A stretch of DNA of 64,000 nt from Cognatilysobacter tabacisoli (GCF_003586305.1 NZ_KZ987400.1:530635-594634), one strand, 5' to 3'. Shown: positions 1 through 8,977, counted from the first letter of the stretch. Numbers and translations: made by a program. The notes: a model not told the origin generated them from the sequence alone.

Positions 1-1
1 C

Positions 2-358
2 TTCCCGATCCGGGTCGAACTGACCGCGCTGAGCAAGGACGACTTCGTCCGCATCCTGACCGAGCCGAAGGCGGCGCTGACGACGCAGTACGTCGAGCTG
101 CTGAAGACCGAAGGCGTGACGCTGGCGTTCGCGCCCGACGCGGTCGAGCGGCTGGCCGAGATCGCCGCGACCGTCAACGAGCGCCAGGAGAACATCGGCG
201 CGCGGCGCCTGCACACCGTGCTCGAGCGCCTGCTCGACACGCTCAGCTACGAAGCGCCCGACCGCGGCGGCAGCGCGCTGACGATCGACCGCGCCTACGT
301 CGATGCGCACCTGGGCGAGCTGGTGCAGGACCCGGACCTGAGCCGCTACATCCTCTGA
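2..358 (+). CDS. hslU: ATP-dependent protease ATPase subunit HslU (C-terminal fragment)
   Basis: The reading frame is open from the first bases of the window and ends at the TGA at 356-358, so only about 118 C-terminal residues are seen. They match the end of HslU (ClpY), the AAA+ unfoldase that feeds the HslV peptidase in the cytoplasm. Recognisable pieces are the sensor-2 region around [19 protein letters not shown], where the arginine of GARR contacts nucleotide in the family, and the terminal DLSRYIL, the tail that docks into HslV. hslV would be expected just upstream, outside the window. Family assignment is secure; nothing can be said of the N-terminal half. Confidence 0.93.
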   Translation, partial: FPIRVELTALSKDDFVRILTEPKAALTTQYVELLKTEGVTLAFAPDAVERLAEIAATVNERQENIGARRLHTVLERLLDTLSYEAPDRGGSALTIDRAYVDAHLGELVQDPDLSRYIL

Positions 359-371
359 TCGGCCGGCGGCG

Positions 372-821
372 TCAGCTGGCCTGCGGCTCGACGACGACCT
401 CGCAGCGCACCGAGTTGGCGATGAAGCAGTTGCGGTGCGCCGATTCGTGCAGCCGGGCCAGTGCGTCGGCGTCGGGCGCGTCGCCGCCGAACGCCACGCG
501 CGGGCGCAGCACCACCCGCGTGATCGCCAGGCGCCCGTCGGCATTCTTGTCCAGCGTGCCGACCGCGTCGTCCTCGTAGCGATCGATGACGAGCTGCTTC
601 TTCGCCGCGATCGCGAGGAACGTCAGCATGTGGCAGCCCGACAGCGCGGCGACCAGCGCCTCTTCCGGATCGACCGCGTCGGCGGCGCCGCCGTAGCCCG
701 GCGCGGCCGACGCGCGAAGGGTCTGGCCGGAATCGAAGCTCCACGCGTGCTCGCGCGGGTAGCCGGCGTCGAACGCGCGGTCGTCGCGCGACCAGCGGAT
801 CGAGGCGGTGTGCTCGGACAT
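372..821 (-). CDS. OsmC/Ohr family peroxidase-like protein
   Basis: A 149-residue protein of normal OsmC length. OsmC/Ohr proteins reduce organic hydroperoxides in the cytoplasm with two reactive cysteines; here Cys63 (in LSGCHMLTFLA) and Cys132 (in HRNCFIANSV) stand at the expected places, and the central helix pattern fits. The start ATG at 821 is preceded by GAGGAG on the minus strand, a good ribosome binding site. The frame stays open upstream but that part is not OsmC-like. The gene is convergent with hslU (13 bp between stops) and divergent from the subtilisin gene. Without alignment I cannot separate OsmC from the YhfA or Ohr subgroups. Confidence 0.88.
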   Translation of the reverse strand: MSEHTASIRWSRDDRAFDAGYPREHAWSFDSGQTLRASAAPGYGGAADAVDPEEALVAALSGCHMLTFLAIAAKKQLVIDRYEDDAVGTLDKNADGRLAITRVVLRPRVAFGGDAPDADALARLHESAHRNCFIANSVRCEVVVEPQAS

Positions 822-1131
822 GGGGGAACTCCTCGGAACGGAGGGCCGATTATCGGTCCATCGTCCAGGGCGCACGGGGTCGGGACGGCGTCGCGATGGC
901 TCGCGATGGGCGTCGATCTCGGGCCGACGCCGCCCCATTGCGGACCGGTCCGCGCGACGCCCCCGCCGCCGCGGCGACCGGTGCCGTCGCCGCGCCGCGT
1001 TGGAACTGTCGGGTCCGGGTCCATGCGGCAGTGCACAACCGTGTTCAGCCGCGCCCGGGCGTATGGTCGGCGCTCGCGTCCGTACAGGGGCGGCGCGGAC
1101 CTTGGCAGTCCACTCAACGGGGAACCCTTGC
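822..1131. other. Intergenic region between divergent osmC-like and subtilisin genes
   Basis: About 310 bases separate the two divergent genes and must hold both promoters. I see no convincing -10/-35 pair, repeat or RNA structure. Reading frames crossing it are continuations of the flanking genes' frames in a GC-rich background and show no family resemblance. Confidence 0.4.
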
Positions 1132-2892
1132 ATGAAGCAGCATTCGCTCGCCGCCGCGCTGGTCGCGGCCCTCGCGCTGTCCGCCACTGCCGCCGCCACC
1201 GCCGCCGGGCCCGACCCCGACCGCGTGATGGTCAAGTTCCGTCCGGGCGCCGCGGCGCAGGTCGAGAACGCCCTGCGCGCCGCCGGCGGCCGCATCCACC
1301 TGCAGCTGGCGCCGCAGCGCGTGTTCGCCGTCAGCGTGCCGGCCCAGGCGCTGGCCGGACTGCGCAACAACCCGAACATCGAGTACGTCGAACTCGACGC
1401 GCCGCGCTATCCGAGCGCGCAGACCACGCCCTACGGCATCAACAACGTGCAGGCCCCGGAAACGTGGGCGGTCGGCGCCGACGGCACCGGCATCAAGGTG
1501 TGCGTGATCGACTCGGGCATCAACGCCGCGCACGAGGACTTCGCCGGCGTGTCGATGACCGGCTACCCCAGCGGCTGGAACAGCGACAGCTGCGGCCACG
1601 GCACCCACGTCGCCGGCACGATCGCCGCGGCCAACAACAGCGTCGGCGTGGTCGGCGTCAGCCCGGGCAAGGTCTCGCTGCACGTGGTCAAGGTGTTCGA
1701 CGGTGCCAGCTGCGGTTGGAGCTACGCGTCGACGCTGGTCGACGCCGCCAACCGCTGCGCGTCGGCCGGTGCCAAGGTCATCAACATGAGCCTCGGCGGC
1801 TCGACCAGCAGCGCAACCGAAAGCAACGCGTTCGCCACGCTCGACAGCCAGGGCATCCTCAGCATCGCCGCGGCCGGCAACGCGGGCAACAGCAGCAACA
1901 GCTACCCGGCCTCGTACCCCAGCGTGATGTCGGTGGCCGCGGTCGACCAGAACAACGCCAAGGCATCGTTCTCGCAGTTCAACGCGCAGGTCGAGATCGC
2001 CGGGCCGGGCGTCGGCACGCTCAGCACCTACCCGTTCCGCAGCGCCTCGATGAGCGTCGGCGCGTCGAGCTACATCGTCTCGGCGATGGAAGGCTCGGTG
2101 CAGTCCACCGCAGGCGGCGCGCTCGTCAACGGCGGCCGCTGCACCGCGGCGGGCAGCTGGGCAGGCAAGGTCGTGCTGTGCGAGCGCGGCGACGTCAGCT
2201 TCGCCGACAAGGTCAACGCGGTCACCGCCGGTGGCGGCGTCGCCGCGGTGGTCTACAACAACGCGCCGGGCGGCTTCTCCGGCACGCTCGGCACCGGCGT
2301 GACGTCGACCATCCCGGCGCTGAGCATGAGCCAGGAGGACGGCCAGTCGCTGGTCGCCGGCGCGATCGGCCAGAACGCGGCGGTGAGCTCGGTGACCCAA
2401 TCCAACACCAGCGGCTACGCCTACCTCGACGGCACGTCGATGGCGACGCCGCACGTGGCCGGCGTGGCCGCGGTGGTGTGGAGCGCCAAGCCGACCGCGA
2501 CCAACGCGCAGGTGCGCAGCGCGCTGACCTCGACCGCGCTCGACCTCGGCGCCGCCGGCCGCGACACCAGCTACGGCTACGGCCTGGTGCAGGCCTTCGA
2601 CGCGACCGAGGCGCTGCTCGGCGGCGGTGGCGGCGAACCGGCGCCGGCGCCCTCGGGGCTGACCGCCAGCAACCTCGGCACGGTCAAGGGCAAGGTCTCG
2701 GTCGGGCTCGCCTGGAGCGGCGGCGCGGTCACGATAGACGTGTACCGCAATGGCGCGAAGGTGAAGTCGGCCATCAGCAACACCGGCGCGACCAACGACG
2801 CGGTCAAGGTGCGCGGCAGCGGCACGCTGACCTACCAGGTGTGCAACGCCGGTACCACGAGCTGCTCGGGCAGCGCCACCGTCAACTACTGA
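1132..2892 (+). CDS. Secreted S8 (subtilisin-like) serine protease with PA insert
   Basis: A 586-residue preproprotease. Residues 1-25 form a signal peptide ending in ATAAG; about 30-92 form an I9-type inhibitor propeptide. The catalytic domain carries the subtilase triad Asp127 (VIDSGIN), His156 (GHGTHVAGT) and Ser436 (GTSMATPHVAG). A protease-associated domain is inserted at about residues 320-410 between His and Ser, as in several proteobacterial extracellular subtilases. A C-terminal fibronectin-III-like beta domain (about 510-586) follows a glycine-rich linker and contains a Cys pair. Start choice: ATG at 1132 directly opens the signal peptide; the upstream frame is not protein-like. A strong hairpin terminator follows. 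Likely role: extracellular proteolysis, typical of predatory or saprophytic Lysobacteraceae. Confidence 0.95.
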   Translation: MKQHSLAAALVAALALSATAAATAAGPDPDRVMVKFRPGAAAQVENALRAAGGRIHLQLAPQRVFAVSVPAQALAGLRNNPNIEYVELDAPRYPSAQTTPYGINNVQAPETWAVGADGTGIKVCVIDSGINAAHEDFAGVSMTGYPSGWNSDSCGHGTHVAGTIAAANNSVGVVGVSPGKVSLHVVKVFDGASCGWSYASTLVDAANRCASAGAKVINMSLGGSTSSATESNAFATLDSQGILSIAAAGNAGNSSNSYPASYPSVMSVAAVDQNNAKASFSQFNAQVEIAGPGVGTLSTYPFRSASMSVGASSYIVSAMEGSVQSTAGGALVNGGRCTAAGSWAGKVVLCERGDVSFADKVNAVTAGGGVAAVVYNNAPGGFSGTLGTGVTSTIPALSMSQEDGQSLVAGAIGQNAAVSSVTQSNTSGYAYLDGTSMATPHVAGVAAVVWSAKPTATNAQVRSALTSTALDLGAAGRDTSYGYGLVQAFDATEALLGGGGGEPAPAPSGLTASNLGTVKGKVSVGLAWSGGAVTIDVYRNGAKVKSAISNTGATNDAVKVRGSGTLTYQVCNAGTTSCSGSATVNY

Positions 2893-2916
2893 CGCGCGCA
2901 ATCTCGGCGTCGACAG

Positions 2917-2940
2917 GGGCCCGCTTCGGCGGGCCCTTTC
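2917..2940 (+). terminator. Rho-independent terminator after the subtilisin gene
   Basis: GGGCCCGC (2917-2924), a TTCG loop and GCGGGCCC (2929-2936) form a perfect 8-bp stem with a stable tetraloop, followed by TTTC. It lies 24 bp after the protease stop and before the convergent deaminase gene. Confidence 0.8.
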
Positions 2941-2986
2941 CGTTCGTCGCCTGTGGACCGGAGGGGCGCGGTCGGCGCGCGCGCGA

Positions 2987-3445
2987 TCAGTCCTCGCCGA
3001 TGTCCTCGTGCCAGACGTCCGGATTCGCGGCGATCCAGTCGCCGAGCATCGCGATGCATTCCTCGTCGGCCAGGTCGATCACGTTGACGCCGCTGGCGCG
3101 CAGCCAGTCGACGCCGCCGGCGAAGTTCACCGACTCGCCGACCACGACCGTGCCGATGTTGAACTGCCGCACCAGCCCGCTGCAGTACCAGCACGGCGCA
3201 AGCGTGGTGACCATGATCGTGTCGCGGTAGCGGCGCTGGCGGCCGGCCTTGCGGAAGGCGTCGGTCTCGCCGTGCACGGACGGGTCGCCCTCCTGCACGC
3301 GGCGGTTGTGGCCGCAGCCGAGCAGCACGCCGTCGTTGCGGTACAGCGCCGCGCCGATCGGAATGCCGCCCTCGGCCAAGCCCTGGCGGGCCTCGGCGAT
3401 GGCGGTGGCGAGCAGGGCGCGGTAGTCGGGGGTCTCGAGGGTCAT
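2987..3445 (-). CDS. Cytosine deaminase, fungal (FCY1) type
   Basis: A 152-residue zinc deaminase of the CDA fold. The zinc motif is His58-Gly-Glu60 plus Pro84-Cys85-x-x-Cys88, where Glu60 is the proton shuttle. It resembles yeast cytosine deaminase along its length: an early GGIPIGAAL stretch, HNRRVQEGD, VVGESVNF and the C-terminal WHEDIGE, which caps the yeast active site. It should therefore deaminate cytosine to uracil in the cytoplasm, unlike the unrelated amidohydrolase CodA of enterobacteria. It overlaps the upstream acetyltransferase gene by 4 bp (ATGA), so the two are co-translated. A guanine or tRNA-adenosine deaminase role is less likely given the C-terminus. Confidence 0.85.
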   Translation of the reverse strand: MTLETPDYRALLATAIAEARQGLAEGGIPIGAALYRNDGVLLGCGHNRRVQEGDPSVHGETDAFRKAGRQRRYRDTIMVTTLAPCWYCSGLVRQFNIGTVVVGESVNFAGGVDWLRASGVNVIDLADEECIAMLGDWIAANPDVWHEDIGED

Positions 3446-3942
3446 GCGGGCTCCGCGGCGCCGTGGCGGCGCAGCATGTCGACGTGGGGGATGCCGTCCT
3501 CGTCGTAGACGTCGGAGACGGCGACGAAGCCGGCGCGGCCGTAGTAGTGCACGAGGTGCGCCTGCGCGCCGATCTGCACGTCGCAGCCCGGCCACTCGCG
3601 CGCGACCAGCGCCAGCGCCTCGCGAAGGAGCGGCAGGCCGAGCCCGCGCCCGCGGAACGCCGGCGCGGTGACGATGCGGCCGATGCTCGGCTGCGGGTAG
3701 CTCAACCCCGGCGGCAGCACGCGCGCGTACGCGGCGAGCGCGCCGTCGACGCGGCCGCACAGGTGCCACGCCCGCGGGTGCAGGTCCTTGCCGTCGGCAT
3801 CGAGGTAGGCGCAGGCTTGCTCGACGACGAACACCGCGCTGCGCAGCGCCAGCAGTTCGTACAGCGCATCCGGCGCCAGTTCGGCGAATCGGCACGCGTG
3901 CCAGTCGACGGCGGGCGGGGCGAGGGCGGCGGGCTCGTGCAT
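3442..3942 (-). CDS. ElaA-like GNAT acetyltransferase
   Basis: A 166-residue GNAT-fold protein. The N-terminal half (LYELLALRSAVFVVEQACAY) and the acetyl-CoA loop RGRGLG followed by PLLREAL match the ElaA family, whose substrates are poorly defined. The start ATG at 3942 gives normal family length; the frame continues upstream without similarity. It is the first gene of a two-gene unit with the cytosine deaminase (ATGA overlap) and is divergent from ubiE. Substrate is not predictable from sequence. Confidence 0.85.
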   Translation of the reverse strand: MHEPAALAPPAVDWHACRFAELAPDALYELLALRSAVFVVEQACAYLDADGKDLHPRAWHLCGRVDGALAAYARVLPPGLSYPQPSIGRIVTAPAFRGRGLGLPLLREALALVAREWPGCDVQIGAQAHLVHYYGRAGFVAVSDVYDEDGIPHVDMLRRHGAAEPA

Positions 3943-4056
3943 GCGGCCATGATGCCAGCGCAGCGCCGAGCGGGTCCGGCGCGGGCGCGCGTCGCGCGAC
4001 ACGCGCCGCCGCCGAGCGCCCGGCTGCGCGGGTTCGGCCGCTTCCCCGCGATCGGC

Positions 4057-4062
4057 GATAAT
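4057..4062 (+). promoter_or_regulatory. Candidate -10 box immediately before ubiE
   Basis: GATAAT lies 6 bp before the ubiE ATG, with a weak TTCGGC at 4033-4038 (18-bp spacing). If used, transcription would begin at or next to the start codon, giving a leaderless message. There is no Shine-Dalgarno sequence in front of this ATG, which agrees. The AT-rich hexamer stands out in very GC-rich surroundings, but it is a prediction only. Confidence 0.4.
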
Positions 4063-4068
4063 CGGCGC

Positions 4069-4872
4069 ATGAACGAGACCCGCCCCCCGTCGGACCCCAG
4101 CGCCGGCAGTGCCCGTCCCGGCAGCGACCGCGCCGGCACCACCCACTTCGGCTTCCGCGACGTGCCGGTCGGCGACAAGCAGAAGCTGGTCGGCGAGGTG
4201 TTCTCGTCGGTGGCCGGCAAGTACGACCTCATGAACGACCTCATGAGCCTCGGCATCCACCGGGTCTGGAAGCGCTATTTCGTCGGCACCGCGCAGGTCA
4301 AGCGTGGCGACCGCGTGCTCGACCTGGCCGGCGGCACCGGCGACATCGCGCTGCTGCTGCGCGACCGCGTCGGCGACGCCGGCAGCATCGTGCTCGGCGA
4401 CATCAACGGCGAGATGCTTCGCGTCGGCCGCGACCGCATGACCGATGCCGGCAAGGTCGCCGGCTTCGAGTACGTGCAGCTCAACGCCGAGAAACTGCCG
4501 TTCCCGGACGCCAGCTTCGACCTGGTCACGATCGCGTTCGGGCTGCGCAACGTCACCGACAAGGACGCCGCGCTGCGCGAGATGCACCGCGTGCTGAAGG
4601 TCGGCGGCCAGGCGCGCGTGCTCGAGTTCTCCGAGGTCACCGCCGAGTGGTTCAAGCCGATCTACGACTTCCACTCGTTCAACATCCTGCCCCGGCTGGG
4701 CAAGCTGTTCGCCGGCGACAGCGGCAGCTACCAGTACCTGGCCGAAAGCATCCGCAAGCACCCGCCGCAGGCCGAGCTGAAGGCGATGATGGAGGCCGCC
4801 GGCTTCGCCCGCTGCAGCTTCCGCAACCTGTCCGCCGGCATCTGCGCGATCCACACCGGCTACAAGGCGTAG
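4069..4872 (+). CDS. ubiE: Demethylubiquinone/demethylmenaquinone C-methyltransferase UbiE
   Basis: A 267-residue class I SAM methyltransferase. It has the UbiE signature YDLMNDLMSLGIHRVWK (about 52-68), the SAM-binding motif VLDLAGGTGD (83-92) and the second signature around RVLKVGGQARVLEFS. It methylates the quinone ring in ubiquinone (and menaquinone) synthesis at the cytoplasmic side of the membrane. About 20 extra N-terminal residues rich in Ser/Pro/Gly precede the conserved core, so a later start is possible, but no other ATG or GTG fits better. It is transcribed alone, divergent from the elaA-like gene; a 12-bp hairpin follows the stop. Confidence 0.95.
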   Translation: MNETRPPSDPSAGSARPGSDRAGTTHFGFRDVPVGDKQKLVGEVFSSVAGKYDLMNDLMSLGIHRVWKRYFVGTAQVKRGDRVLDLAGGTGDIALLLRDRVGDAGSIVLGDINGEMLRVGRDRMTDAGKVAGFEYVQLNAEKLPFPDASFDLVTIAFGLRNVTDKDAALREMHRVLKVGGQARVLEFSEVTAEWFKPIYDFHSFNILPRLGKLFAGDSGSYQYLAESIRKHPPQAELKAMMEAAGFARCSFRNLSAGICAIHTGYKA

Positions 4873-4886
4873 GCCTGCGCGGGCCC

Positions 4887-4918
4887 GCCGTCGCGGCGCG
4901 TCCAACCGCCGCGACGGC
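4887..4918 (+). terminator. Hairpin after ubiE, possible terminator
   Basis: GCCGTCGCGGCG (4887-4898) and CGCCGCGACGGC (4907-4918) form a perfect 12-bp stem with an 8-nt loop, 14 bp after the ubiE stop. No T-run follows, so it may be a Rho-assisted or attenuating structure and not a classical terminator. Confidence 0.4.
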
Positions 4919-5088
4919 CGGTCATCCCCCCGACGGGAAGTCGGTGTTGCCATCACGACGGCTCGCGCGCAGCCCAGCGCGGCTTCCGCGCTGAGGTGCC
5001 GCGCGGAGGCCGCGCACGTTGGCCTGCGCCCGCCCGACGACTGAATGCGTGGCCCCGGGGGTCACGCGCCCGCGGCGGGGGCCGGCGC

Positions 5089-5094
5089 TAAACT
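5089..5094 (+). promoter_or_regulatory. Candidate -10 box for the M1 peptidase operon
   Basis: TAAACT followed by CGCGG lies 29 bp before the ATG of the M1 peptidase. It belongs to a set of TAAnnT boxes with a GC-rich discriminator found before several genes in this window. No clear -35 partner. Confidence 0.35.
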
Positions 5095-5122
5095 CGCGGC
5101 TTTCCACCACCGCAGGCCTCCC

Positions 5123-7054
5123 ATGCGCTATTCCGTCCTGACGATCTGCCTCGCCGCCGCGCTCGCCGGTGGCTGCCAGCGCGATGCCGCGCCGACTGCC
5201 GAGCCCGCGACCCCGGCCGCCGCCGCGCCGGCGACCGCCGACGCGCGGCTCGACGAGCATTCGTACGCGCAGCCGGACAAGGTCCGCACCCAGGACCTCG
5301 CGCTCGCGCTGAAGGTCGACTTCGACGCCAAGACCCTGTCGGGCAGCGCGACGTACACGCTGGAGTGGCTGGACCCGAAGGCCACGCAGCTGGTGCTCGA
5401 CACCCGCGACCTGACGATCGAGAAGGTCGTCGGCGAGCGCGAGGACGGCAAGTGGGTCGACCTGCCGTTCGCGCTGGCGCCGGAGGACGAGACGCTCGGC
5501 AGCAAGCTGACGATCGAGGCGCCGCAGCGCAATCCGCGCATCCGCGTCACCTACACGACGTCGCCGGAGGCTTCGGGCCTGCAGTGGCTGACCCCGGCGA
5601 TGACCGAGGGCAAGAAAACGCCCTTCATGTTCAGCCAGTCGCAGCAGATCCACGCGCGTTCGTGGGTGCCGCTGCAGGACACGCCGATGGTGCGCTTCAC
5701 GTACACCGCCAAGGTGACGTCGCCGCAGGACGTGATGGTGCTGATGAGCGCCGACAACGACCCGAACGCCGCGCGTGACGGCGACTACACGTTCTCGATG
5801 CCGCAGAAGATCCCGTCGTACCTGCTGGCGATCGCTGCCGGCGACCTGGTGTTCAAGCCGATCAGCGCGCGCAGCGGCGTGTGGGCCGAGCCGACCGCGG
5901 TCGACAAGTCGGTCGCCGAGTTCGCCGACACCGAGAAGATGATCCAGGCCAACGAGGCGCTGTACGGCCCGTACCGCTGGGACCGCTACGACATGCTGGT
6001 GCTGCCGCCGTCGTTCCCGTACGGCGGCATGGAGAACCCGCGCCTGTCGTTCATCACCCCGACGGTGATCACCGGCGACAAGTCGCTGGTCGCGCTGATC
6101 GCGCACGAGCTCGCGCACAGCTGGTCGGGCAACCTGGTGACGTTCGCGACGTCGAAGGACGCGTGGCTCAACGAAGGCTTCACCAGCTACGTCGAGAACC
6201 GCATCATCGAGGAGCTGTACGGCAAGGAGCGCGCCGACATGGAGAACGTGATCGAGCGCAACGAGCTGGCCAGCGAGTTCAAGACCATCGACCCGTCGCT
6301 GCAGGTGCTGTCGCTGAAGCCGGGCACGCTGAAGGATCCGGACGGTTCGAGCAGCGCGACCGTCTACACCAAGGGCGCGTGGTTCCTGCAGTTCCTCGAG
6401 CAGCGCTTCGGCCGCGAGGTGTTCGATCCGTTCCTCAAGGGCTACTTCGACCACTTCGCGTTCCAGAGCATCCCGACCACGACCTTCCTCGAGTACCTGA
6501 AGGCGAACCTCATCGACAAGCACCCGGGCAAGGTGACGATGGCCGAGGTCGAGCAGTGGGTGTACGAGCCGGGCGTGCCGGACAGCGCGCCGAAGACCGC
6601 TTCGCCACGCTTCGATGCGGTCGACGCCGCGCGCAAGGCGTGGCTCGACGCCGGCACGCTGCCGGACGCCAAGCTCAGCGCCGGGTGGACCACGCAGGAG
6701 TGGGTGCATTTCCTCGAGGGCATGCCGGAGACGCTCAGCGTCGACCAGCTGTCCGCGCTCGACGCCGCGTACCGCTTCACCGGCACGCCGAACGGCGAGA
6801 TCGCGCAGCGCTGGTACCCGCTCGCCGTGCGCAGCGGCTACACCCGCGCGAACGATGCGATCGCCGCGTTTCTGCAGACCATCGGCCGGCGCAAGCTGAT
6901 CATGCCGACCTACGAGGCGCTGGTGAAAACCCCCGAAGGCCTGAAGCTCGCCGAGGAAACCTTCGCCAAGGCGCGGCCGGGCTACCACCCGATCACCACC
7001 GGCTCGGTCGAGGGCGTGATCGCCAAGGCCAAGGCGCCGCCGGCCGCGAAGTAG
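5123..7054 (+). CDS. M1 family zinc aminopeptidase lipoprotein (LTA4H-like)
   Basis: A 643-residue peptidase with a lipoprotein signal (LAAALAGGC, Cys about 19), so probably anchored in the outer membrane facing the periplasm. The zinc site is complete: His328-Glu329-x-x-His332 followed 19 residues later by Glu351 (NEGFTSY), preceded by the exopeptidase motif GGMEN. The C-terminal helical region (about 520-640) resembles leukotriene A4 hydrolase, as is usual in Xanthomonas-type M1 enzymes. Expected role: removal of N-terminal residues from peptides in the envelope. Start: ATG at 5123 begins the signal peptide. The alpha/beta hydrolase gene follows at once, suggesting an operon. Confidence 0.93.
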   Translation: MRYSVLTICLAAALAGGCQRDAAPTAEPATPAAAAPATADARLDEHSYAQPDKVRTQDLALALKVDFDAKTLSGSATYTLEWLDPKATQLVLDTRDLTIEKVVGEREDGKWVDLPFALAPEDETLGSKLTIEAPQRNPRIRVTYTTSPEASGLQWLTPAMTEGKKTPFMFSQSQQIHARSWVPLQDTPMVRFTYTAKVTSPQDVMVLMSADNDPNAARDGDYTFSMPQKIPSYLLAIAAGDLVFKPISARSGVWAEPTAVDKSVAEFADTEKMIQANEALYGPYRWDRYDMLVLPPSFPYGGMENPRLSFITPTVITGDKSLVALIAHELAHSWSGNLVTFATSKDAWLNEGFTSYVENRIIEELYGKERADMENVIERNELASEFKTIDPSLQVLSLKPGTLKDPDGSSSATVYTKGAWFLQFLEQRFGREVFDPFLKGYFDHFAFQSIPTTTFLEYLKANLIDKHPGKVTMAEVEQWVYEPGVPDSAPKTASPRFDAVDAARKAWLDAGTLPDAKLSAGWTTQEWVHFLEGMPETLSVDQLSALDAAYRFTGTPNGEIAQRWYPLAVRSGYTRANDAIAAFLQTIGRRKLIMPTYEALVKTPEGLKLAEETFAKARPGYHPITTGSVEGVIAKAKAPPAAK

Positions 7055-7081
7055 CCGGTGGCTGCGACGGCGTCGCGCCGC

Positions 7082-8044
7082 ATGCGCTTCGTTGCGGCCG
7101 CCGTGCTGGCGGCCGTGCTCGGCGCCGCTGCGCTCGTCGCATCCGATCCGTACGCACTGGTGCGCGCGCAGTTCGCGCGCCAGCGCGTCGCGACGGGCCT
7201 GGACAAGGCGACCGTCGACGTCGCCGGCCACCGCTGGGTCTATGCCCACGCCGACGACGCGCCGCCCGGCGCGCCGCTGGTGGTGATGGTGCACGGCTTC
7301 ACCGGCAGCAAGGAGAACTGGTACCCGCTGGCCGAACGCCTGCGCGACCGCTACCGCGTGGTCGTGCCGGACCTGCCGGGCTGGGGCGAGAGCCAGCGCA
7401 TCGCCGGCGCCGATTACGGCTTTGGCGCGCAAGCCGAGCGCGTCGCGGCGTTTATAGAACGCATCGCCGGCGACGCGCCGACCGGCGAGGTCGTGCTGCT
7501 CGGTCACTCGATGGGCGGCGGCATCGCGGCGCTGGTGGCCGCGCGCCACTGGGACCTCGTCGACCGCATCGGCCTGCTCGACGCCGCCGGCGTGCGCTTC
7601 GCCGACAACCGGTTCGGCGTCGACGTGCTCGCCGGGCGCAACCCGTTCGAGGTGACCGATGCGGCTTCGCTGGACGCCTACCTCGACGTGCTGTTCCAGC
7701 GCGACGACGCGCGCCCGTGGATCCCGTGGCCGGCGTCGCGCGGCTACATCGACCGGCGCCGCGCGCAGGCTTCGTTCGAACAGGACGTGCTCGCGCGCAT
7801 CGGACGCGGGCCGGAGCGCTTCGCGCCGGGCGACGCGGCGGTGGGCATCCGCCAGCCGGCGCTGCTGCTGTGGGGCGCCCAGGACCGCGTGATCGACCCG
7901 AGCGCGATGGGCCTTTACGCGCAGCGCATGCCGCACGCGACCCAGGTGCTGATCGACGACGCCGGCCACATGGCGCTGATGGAACACCCCGACGCGGTCG
8001 CCGCCGCGGTGACCGCACTGATCGAACGAGGACGGCCCCGATGA
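7082..8044 (+). CDS. Alpha/beta hydrolase (lipase/esterase-like), membrane-anchored or secreted
   Basis: About 320 residues. An N-terminal hydrophobic stretch (RFVAAAVLAAVLGAAALVA) is a signal or anchor. The hydrolase core has the oxyanion motif VMVHGFTG, nucleophile Ser143 in GHSMGGG, and His in DDAGHMALMEHP, with Asp in the preceding GAQDRVID. It resembles the monoacylglycerol lipase/esterase group of Proteobacteria; the natural substrate is unknown. A GTG at 7058, 3 bp after the peptidase stop, gives 8 more residues; I prefer the ATG at 7082, which opens the signal directly. The stop overlaps the next start (ATGA), so this is the middle gene of a three-gene operon. Confidence 0.85.
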   Translation: MRFVAAAVLAAVLGAAALVASDPYALVRAQFARQRVATGLDKATVDVAGHRWVYAHADDAPPGAPLVVMVHGFTGSKENWYPLAERLRDRYRVVVPDLPGWGESQRIAGADYGFGAQAERVAAFIERIAGDAPTGEVVLLGHSMGGGIAALVAARHWDLVDRIGLLDAAGVRFADNRFGVDVLAGRNPFEVTDAASLDAYLDVLFQRDDARPWIPWPASRGYIDRRRAQASFEQDVLARIGRGPERFAPGDAAVGIRQPALLLWGAQDRVIDPSAMGLYAQRMPHATQVLIDDAGHMALMEHPDAVAAAVTALIERGRPR

Positions 8045-8793
8045 TCCGACCGATGCTCCAGAGCATTCCACGCCCGCTGCTGCTGGCCACGCTGTGCACC
8101 GTCGCCCTGGCCGCCTGCCAGCGCGGCCCCGACCCCGCCGAACAGGCGGCCGCGGCCGCCGCCGAGGCCGCGCGGATCGAGGGGCAGGCCGAGGAGATCG
8201 CCGCGCGCTTCGACGCCGAGTTCGCCAAGGGCAACTGGGAGCTCGCCGCGATGCACGGCCAGGCGCTCAAGTCCGACTTCCCCGACAGCGCCGCGTTCAA
8301 GCGCATCGCCGCGCAGTTCGACGAGGCCAGCACCAAGGGCGACGCCGCGCGCGAGCAGCGCCGCATGCAGGGGCTGTGGTCGTACTCGCGCGTCCCGGCT
8401 GGCAAGGGCACGCAGGTGTCGGCGTCGATCTACGCGCGCGACGGCGTGCGGATCGACGGCGCCGCGCGGTCGGTGCGGCTGATCTTCCGCGACCACCCCG
8501 AGTGGGGCCGCAGCAGCTACCTGGTGCTCGAGTCCGGCGATTTCGACTGCTACGGCGGCTGCCGACTGAAGGTGGCCGTCGACGACGGCGCGGCGAAGTC
8601 GATGGCCGGCAGCCGGCCGAAGACCGACGAGGCGATCGCGATGTTCGTCGAGGACGAGCGCGCGCTGTGGCGGCTGGCGAAGTCCGCCGAGCGCACGCTG
8701 TCGATCGAGGTGCCGGTCAAGGGCGCCGGCAAGCACACCGCGGTGTTCGAGGTCGGCGGGCTCGACGCGGCGCAGCTGCCGGGCTGGAACTGA
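8041..8793 (+). CDS. Lipoprotein of unknown function
   Basis: 250 residues with a clear lipoprotein signal: hydrophobic LLLATLCTVALAAC, Cys26. After it comes an Ala/Glu-rich helix (about 30-60), then a mixed domain with two cysteines (FDCYGGC) that could form a disulfide or bind metal. I do not recognise a named family. It overlaps the hydrolase gene by 4 bp and ends the operon, so it probably works in the envelope with the peptidase and hydrolase. Confidence 0.8.
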   Translation: MIRPMLQSIPRPLLLATLCTVALAACQRGPDPAEQAAAAAAEAARIEGQAEEIAARFDAEFAKGNWELAAMHGQALKSDFPDSAAFKRIAAQFDEASTKGDAAREQRRMQGLWSYSRVPAGKGTQVSASIYARDGVRIDGAARSVRLIFRDHPEWGRSSYLVLESGDFDCYGGCRLKVAVDDGAAKSMAGSRPKTDEAIAMFVEDERALWRLAKSAERTLSIEVPVKGAGKHTAVFEVGGLDAAQLPGWN

Positions 8794-8977
8794 ATCGCGC
8801 CGGATGGCGCGGGCGACCGACGACGGGCGGTCGTGTGCTGCGCCGCACCCAGGCGTAGCCTCGTTGCACGGCGGTGCGTCCCTGCGCCGCCGGCCCGTGC
8901 GCGACGGAACGGCGCACGCCAACGACGCGCGGCGCCTGCCCGAGCGCACCGTCCGCGCCTCGACCGAGGATGCCGCC

